Assembly: GCA_029948255.1 (NCBI GenBank)
Contig: JALIZF010001785.1
Coordinates: forward strand, 701,984-765,983
Direction of reading: 5' to 3'
Source of the DNA: Telmatactis stephensoni
Lineage: Eukaryota > Cnidaria > Anthozoa > Actiniaria > Isophelliidae
DNA length: 64,000 nt
Below, in pieces: positions 57,592 to 64,000 of this stretch; the first letter of the stretch is position 1; every line of letters starts with the position of its first letter. The notes beneath the pieces were generated by a model. That model did no database searches. It was not told the DNA's origin and was given only the letters and a program-made list of their open reading frames with translations. Made by a program: the position numbers and the translations under genes.

Positions 57592-58676
57592 TGGATTCAG
57601 TTATGATGAGCTTTTCTCACCCTTGCGTGACATTTTACATTTTAATCAAACAGGAACAAAAATATAGTATTTGAAAAGAGCTCACCAAAATTAGCAAATC
57701 TTGAAATTTTGAGGTGGTTTCGACGAATAGCGCCAAAGTTATGGGAGGCAGAATTTGGTGCTCTTTGTATAGAAACGTTCGGTGGAAGGCATGGTAGACA
57801 AGGCGCAAAACTGATAAAAGTCGATCGCAAAAAGTGCAGAAGGCATTTTGGGGTAGAGGCTGGTAACATAACTATTCTAAAATAATTTTTCATGCTGAAT
57901 CCGAATATGACTGTTACCAAGACGTATTCTGCAATCTTATTGTGTAAATGACGTATTTTGTGAATTGCTACAGTCATTTCATACTAACGGCTTTTTCATG
58001 TAATTCCAAAAGTTCCCAAACTTAAAAACAATTACCATAGCTGGAAAGAGCAAATCAAAATTAGTAAAACTGTGAAGTTTGAAGGATATAAGTTGAAAAC
58101 TCAAGCAGATACGAATTTTCAAAAAACGAAATTTTGTATGAAAACACTTACAGTTATCCAAGAGATACAAACAAATTTCGATTTTTGAAAATTCGTATCT
58201 GCTTGAGTTTTCAACTTATATCCTTCAAACTTCACAGTTTTACTAATTTTGATTTGCTCTTTCCAGCTATGGTAATTGTTTTTAAGTTTGGGAGCTTTTG
58301 GAATTACATGAAAAAGCCGTTGACTGTAGCAATTCACAAAATACGTCATTTACACGATAAGATTGCATAATACGTCTTGGTAACAGTCATATTTGGATTC
58401 AGCATGAAAAATTAGTTTAGAATAGTTATGTTACCAGCCTCTACCCCAAAATGCCTCCAGGTAACTGATTTTTCGAAAATGCGCCTTGTCTATGGGACGG
58501 GACTGCACGTTGCCCTGCCAACTTCGGTCGCCCACAACTTTGGCGCTATTGATCGAAACTACCTCAAAATTCCAAGTTTTGCTAACTTTGGTGTGCTCTT
58601 TTCAAATATTATACTTTTGTTGCTGTTAGATAAAAAATTAAAATGTCACGCAAGGGGTGAGAAAAGCTGATTGAGT
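57592..58676. mobile_element. 1.08-kb fold-back palindrome
   Basis: Left arm about 57592-58128 and right arm about 58180-58676 are inverted copies over about 500 bp, with a 50-bp centre. Ends read agcttttctcacccttgcgt and its inverse. Frames such as TVAIHKIRHLH appear in both arms on opposite strands purely through the symmetry. No transposase; target duplication not clear. Confidence 0.9.
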
Positions 58677-59327
58677 CCAAAGGTCGCAAATTTTGATTTG
58701 GTCGAAGGACAGGTCCAAGAGACGCCGTAGACGATAGCAAAGTGATGGACCCTTACCAGAATCATAGTCTACCTGCCTGTACATTACACAAAATACAGAA
58801 ATGTCTTTTGTCGCTCAAATTGAAGACTTTGAGGTTTTGTGGGTTTTCACAAAGATTATGACGTCATCAGAGGTGACACCATCACTTTTTCTCTTTAATT
58901 TTTCCCAGTAAAATCTTCGCGCCAAAATATCAAAGAATTTGTCGATGAAAATTTCTCAATAAATAATGATAATAATATACAATTTTTATTAGTTTCTTGG
59001 ATTTAATCGATTTGCTGTGTCATTCATGGAGGCTTTATAAATAGACATTACCCAGTCTTTTCAACCGAGCAACGCGCAGACTCAGTAGGTACCTTCAGAC
59101 GGAGAAAATGAAAACAAACTACAGTTTGTCAATTTCTCGTCGATGCTGCATTTCAATTAGAGTTTAATGCTGTAGTTCACCTCTAAATGACATGTCCAAA
59201 CAGCAAAAATCTGATGAATTTAACATCCTAGGTACTTGGGAGGTAAATGATTAAATTTGAAGTTCTTATAACCCCCTAAATTTGTCGACAAAAATATGAA
59301 CATTTTCGATGTTGTTCTATTAAACAG
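58677..59327. other. 5' flank or first intron of the BTB gene
   Basis: The first coding exon of the BTB gene should lie here or further upstream but was not found. A short ATG frame at 59108 ends without a donor. Confidence 0.4.
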
Positions 59328-62300
59328 ATTGAGAGCTGTGCGACCAATGATGGAGTGTACGATAACCTAAAAGGGTGAGATATTAATATAAAACTACCCA
59401 TGCTGCGATTTCAAACGTGTGTTTATATGTTTTTATCTCTGTTTTAGAGTCAGATTTACTTTGGACGAAGGCGACGATGTGACATGGCGGCTCACTCCAG
59501 AAGCTGAACAGGAAACACTTCCACTGTTCTCCTGTCGAACTTTCGAAGTAAGACAATTCCTAAGTATGTTTTAACTTTTCGAGCATAAACAAAACACAGA
59601 TTTCAAATCGAACTGTTTTAGACTCAACAGATTCATGAGTATTTAATTCTTTATTCTGAAAGTGAATACGGTAATTTTAGAAGCTACATGTAGTGCATAA
59701 ATCTTTAGTTAAAGCTCAGTGTTCTTATGCAAGTATTACTTTTCGTGTTGATTATTTTTAGCTGAATGAGTGGTCAGAAGGAAGAGTTCTTCATTTTTAT
59801 ATGTCCAATGCTGGAGATTGGATTGAATTTAAGGTAAATATGTATTTCTATTATTTATTATAAAATAATTGTACATTATCACTGTTTTATAAGGTTGGCC
59901 AGGTGCAGCTGTCAGCTCTGGCACTTTATGACAACTTCTTTTTCCTATAACAGTAGAACAATACAGTAGACTTGAAAAGCTGAAGATGTCTACCTCAGAA
60001 CTAGTTATCTATCATACAGTGTTGACTTGCAAAGTCTGTTATGTTATGCACCTATCAGTGGCTTCTCCTGACTCCAGGCTAACCTGGGAAATATGTAGGG
60101 CATTATGGGGGTTTGGATGCTAACATTGCCCCTGGGGTCGGGAAAACTTCATTTTTGGTAAAAAAATCTAAAGCTACTTTCTCTCAAAATTAATGGAGAT
60201 TGTCAGTCATGGAAGACTCTAACCAGGGGAATTTTGAAAACAAAGACCCCCCCTCTCCCGAAACCATGATTGAAGATTGTTTCTAGTATTTTACAATTCC
60301 TCTGGTTAGTCTGGGGTTAGCCCCCTTGGGGAAGCCATGATGAGCCTTTCTATGAGCTTAAGTTATAGAAGTGTTTAATCTCTTAAGCTAGATAGGAGAA
60401 ATGTACTGTGTCCCAGAACTATGAAGAGACTGGAATATTAATCAACACATAAAAGCTTCCTCAAATGGATAAATTCCAGCTAATATTGGCTGGGGTTAGT
60501 GGTGGTTACCCATTCTTAAAACCAAGACAATTGATGGGGTACCAGTAGAAATGCATGACCTAACTGGTGTGTTCCAAAATAACCTAATATTGATATCTTG
60601 GCTTAGAAACAAAGGATATTGATACTAATTTAAGTTGGACCATTTAAGTCTAAACCTCCTCAGGAAAATCACTCAGGGCATTTTCATCTAAGCACTTCAA
60701 TTGACTTGACAAAAACTGGTCATACCTTAGTGTTAAATAACACAAGTATGATTTGTTCCTGAGAAGTGGCTGTCATTTATTAAAGTAGTAACTGTTCTTA
60801 TACTATTTATATTTTACTGCATACATGTATATTTAAAATACTAATTAATAATTCATAAGGCAAACACAATGAAAATCGCAACCGTGACGAGTGTTTTATA
60901 TCTCATATAAAGATTCGTCCTAATTTACATCAACTTTAACCTCGATTTTCTCTAAGATAAATAAGATATTTTTGATTTTCTTTCCGGGAACAACTCAAAT
61001 ATGTGTTGGAGTATTTTAAGTCATTTACAACATTCGCGTCTGTGTTGTATCAGAGTTACAATCACTCGCACTTCGGCTCGTGTAGTAACTTCTGATACAA
61101 CACGGCCGCTCATGTTGTAAACAGTCACATACACTGTATGTTAAAGCTCTCCTTATATGCATTCTAATATCCAACCTGTATCATTCCTTCAAGGTTTCAT
61201 TACATAAGGAGGAAAAGGATCAGATTGTTTTAAAAAGTGGGAAAAATCTAAAATTAACTTGTAATAGGGTAAGTGTCATATGTCTTTGATAATTAAATTT
61301 CTCATTTAATAGGACTTTTATGTCCTTACAGGTCCTTACAGAGATATATATACACATGTTATGTTTTGTTTTATATTCATTATCATACATTACCATACAC
61401 AAAAACAAAGGAAAATAAAAATTGAATCAATGACAAAATTGATCCATAACTTAATATATACATTGCACAATAAATTGCCCTTGGCAAATAGTTTTGGCAT
61501 GTGCATTTGTTCAACTTTGTAGAAGTCAAAAGTGTTGAATTATTCATTTGCAACCCCCTTTCAACAAATTGTTGAAACATGTTGAATTGATGCTGAAAGA
61601 GGTTTAAGAGTTGAAACCATGCTTGAACATTACATTTTGTTCTCATGAATGTTGATCTTTTTTTTGACACCCTCTTTCAACTTTTGTTGACCATCATGTA
61701 TGAGTAACATTCATTAATTTTTTGTGTTGAAATAAACCCCTGTCAAATGAATTCACCATTTTTTCACCATTTTTGAATACCAAATATGTTCAAACCATTA
61801 ATTTGCCACTCTGTGCATTCAACACCATTAACATTCATTCAGCCATGTTAAATTAATGTTGCATAAGTGTTTGAGCCATTTGCCAGCCCCCTACATCTCC
61901 AAGTGTCTAGAGTCAGTAATTTGTTCCAGACAGTAAATAATTTTCCAAGTTAATATTGACTTTACACGTAATTATATCAAAATTTAAAGACCTGTTTTGT
62001 GGACACTTATTTGTTTTGTAGATAGTAGAAGAAAAAGTAGTAACATTACCAAGGTTTTGTCTTCTGGATGCTCTCAAAGAAGGATATTTTTCAGATTTGA
62101 CTCTAAGTGCAAGCAATGGGGAAAAGGTAATGAATTGTAATTCTTAGTGCTTCACTGTGTTTTTAGAATGATAAATTGTGTGGTTACAGAAAATATCCAT
62201 AGCCCACCATGGAGGGGATTTAAAATGTAGTGCAAATATAAATGTAAAGGTTAGAAATAAGGGATCATATGTTGGTAACTTGTTATGGTTTTATGCATGA

Positions 62301-63827
62301 TGTGGCAGATATGCTCCATCTTAAAATGTATTTAAAGCTGTAGCAGATTAATTGGTATTACAGTGAAATGGACCACACCATGATGTGTCATCCATGTCAG
62401 TGCTGTCTGTGTCATTGTTGTCCATAAAAACATTTGAAATTCCTGTTGTGAATGTGCTGTGGCATGATAATACTGTTTTCACAGTCTCCTCTATTTGAAA
62501 CTACACTGAATAAGATTAAAATTGAAACAAGTATGCAAGGTATTGGGAATCAAACTCAGGTCTCCTGTGAAGAAGGCTAGACAAGTACTAACCAACAAAG
62601 CTAATCTTCTTCCAGAGCTGGGGAGAGTTTGAAAGGGAGTAATAATTGTAGAATATGATAGATGACATCTATAATCAACATGTGAGTCGAGTGATTATTT
62701 GCAAAATATTTAATGTAGAGGTAGTGTGTGTGAGAGTATACAGTGTCCCCCAATTAGTGTGCAAGCGCTAGAAGACTTGGACACTTAAATAAACAGTTAT
62801 TTATTTTATTTTATAGATGTGTAGGAAATTAGTATGTGGGTCAGTTGGGGGAGGAGATTTCTATTTCACATTACCTCCATAATGGGACATGGAATATTTT
62901 CTAGAACCACATATTGACATATTTAATTTGATTTAAAGTTTGCAGTCCACAAGACTATCCTATCCTGTCTGTGCCCTAATGAGGAATGGAACACAATACC
63001 ACATTACTTGAAGCATCTTCCTTCAGATGTCCTCCGCTTACTTCTTCATTATCTTTACACTGGTTGCCTACCAGAGGGACCTGCCGAGAGCACAATTAAA
63101 GGGACCCTTAAGGCCATTGAAAATGTTCCTTGCTTTAAAGAGTTGTTTAAACTGTGTACTGATTATCTTGAGGCGACTGCTGTTATTACCAGTAAGTCAT
63201 ATCCAGTGAACCCCCTCTAAGTTTGACACTTTTGTGACCAGCTCTTAGTGTCCATCTTAGAGAGGTGTCTGCCTTAGAGGAAGTTTTGTTACAGACAATA
63301 TGGGGCATGTAAAAAGGTGAGACCAGGCAAATGTGTCCGCCTTAGAGAGGTGTCTGCCTTACAGGGGTGTCTCCATTGATGACATTCACTGTAATTGTAA
63401 AACTTTGAATACTTGAAACTTGAAAAAAATTGCATCAATTGAAGGGTTGCCAATGGAAATGGCTAAAGTGATGTTTTTGATGATTTATTCAAATTTTCTC
63501 AAATGGTCCAAAATGATATTACTTGACTTTCCTATGATAAAATATCAACAACTGCGCAACATAAGTCACTTAGGCCATTTTCATGGATATACCTTCAATT
63601 CTTCTATATATATCAATTCAAAAATATAATAATGACTTTCTTTCTTTGTTGCTTTGTAGGAATCACAAGCCTTCTAAATGATATTGAGAAGTCTATGGAT
63701 TATGTACTGAGTATTTTAAACAATTTATGCACTCTAAACCATGATGGAATGGCACAACTAAGTATAAAAACTGAACCAAATCATATCTATGATGCTAGTA
63801 AGATTGTTCTCAAACAAGTTGCTGTAG
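59328..63827 (+). CDS. BTB/POZ-domain protein, partial at both ends
   Basis: Exons 59328-59374, 59448-59547, 59762-59833, 61194-61268, 62022-62126, 62939-63191 and 63660-63827, all in phase; more exons lie beyond the window. The N-terminal part (ESCATNDGVYDNLKG, DEGDDVTWRLTPEAEQETL, FYMSNAGDWIEFK) is not recognised. The BTB core is clear: LLDALKEGYFSDLTLSASN, FAVHKTILSC, LPSDVLRLLLHYLYTGCLP. It is followed by a helical segment (CFKELFKLCTDYLEATAVIT). BTB domains dimerise and often serve as cullin-3 substrate adaptors, but which family this belongs to is undecided. A MITE begins 12 bp after the donor at 63191. Confidence 0.82.
62338..62515. repeat. CGTATGAGTGTGAA family, diverged copy G
   Basis: Same internal words (gtgaaatggaccacaccatg, tccataaaaacatttgaaat, gttttcacagtc) in a BTB gene intron, with decayed ends. 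Confidence 0.65.
63204..63391. mobile_element. MITE copy 2 (family of 15137-15329), beside a splice donor
   Basis: cagtgaaccccctctaagtt ... gacattcactg with the same interior (tgtctgccttagaggaag, ttttgttacagacaatatgg) as copy 1. It lies 12 bp downstream of the exon end at 63191. Confidence 0.82.
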
Positions 63828-64000
63828 GTATGGAAAACTTTACTGAAACATAGAGGGAAAACAGGCCTATCCTTCCCTGTTAAGAAATTGAAGGGATGTC
63901 TACGAAAACGGCTGAAGTGACTTCTTTCATTGAAGGGTATCAGTGGAGTTTCATATGTCAGAAAATCAATGTCCCTTGAAAACAAAAGTTGCTTAGGTAT

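Noticed and set aside
57642..58370. Apparent pair of related genes on opposite strands (shared TVAIHKIRHLH frames)
   Set aside because: They are the two arms of a palindrome; no splice sites, start context or family support.
61383..62116. Minus-strand frames of 60-95 codons in BTB-gene introns
   Set aside because: Antisense of introns and exons without family similarity.

Overview
The window looks like nuclear DNA from an anthozoan cnidarian, most probably a stony coral. It has intron-rich animal genes, AT-rich introns, a small gene set of early-branching-animal type, and a dense load of short non-autonomous DNA elements and tRNA-derived SINEs. The species call is inference. Exon models were read by eye from family similarity, splice sites and phase; no alignment or transcript data were available.

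Layout. (1) 1-16.1 kb, plus strand: the last three of four domains of a T-type (Cav3) voltage-gated calcium channel in about 21 exons; domain I lies upstream of the window. Its II-III linker exon changes reading frame three times. (2) 16.1-32.9 kb: mostly repeats, with two intronless genes of unknown function (19147-19893 and 23655-24968), each preceded by an RFX X-box-like palindrome. (3) 33-34.3 kb: a HES-like bHLH-Orange transcriptional regulator with a CSL/Su(H) site just upstream. (4) 35.5-40.5 kb: mitochondrial ribosomal protein L27 (minus) and a canopy-family ER protein (plus), divergent from a shared 360-bp interval; the canopy gene carries single-base frame breaks and seems to run into a charged coiled-coil tail. 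(5) 41.6-44.2 kb, minus: a small-ectodomain membrane protein with a long tail carrying six YxN motifs, laid out like a LAT/LAX-type transmembrane adaptor. (6) 46.2-46.9 kb: an AIG1/ADTRP-type hydrolase. (7) 47.4-52.9 kb: an unknown gene (minus) and IFT27 (plus) sharing a 319-bp divergent promoter with a near-perfect X-box. (8) 54.3-56.7 kb: a probably lipid-anchored CAP-Gly / transglutaminase-like protein. (9) 57.6-58.7 kb: a 1.08-kb palindrome. (10) 59.3 kb to the end: the middle of a BTB-domain gene that continues past the window.

The genes do not form one pathway. Two themes stand out. One is a possible RFX (ciliary) signature: IFT27 shares its promoter with an unknown gene, and two further unknown genes have X-box-like sites. 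The other is a tyrosine-motif membrane adaptor resembling vertebrate lymphocyte adaptors but found here in a probable cnidarian. The repeat content is unusually readable: several elements keep clear target-site duplications, one is nested inside a SINE, and one supplies the stop codon of the adaptor gene.
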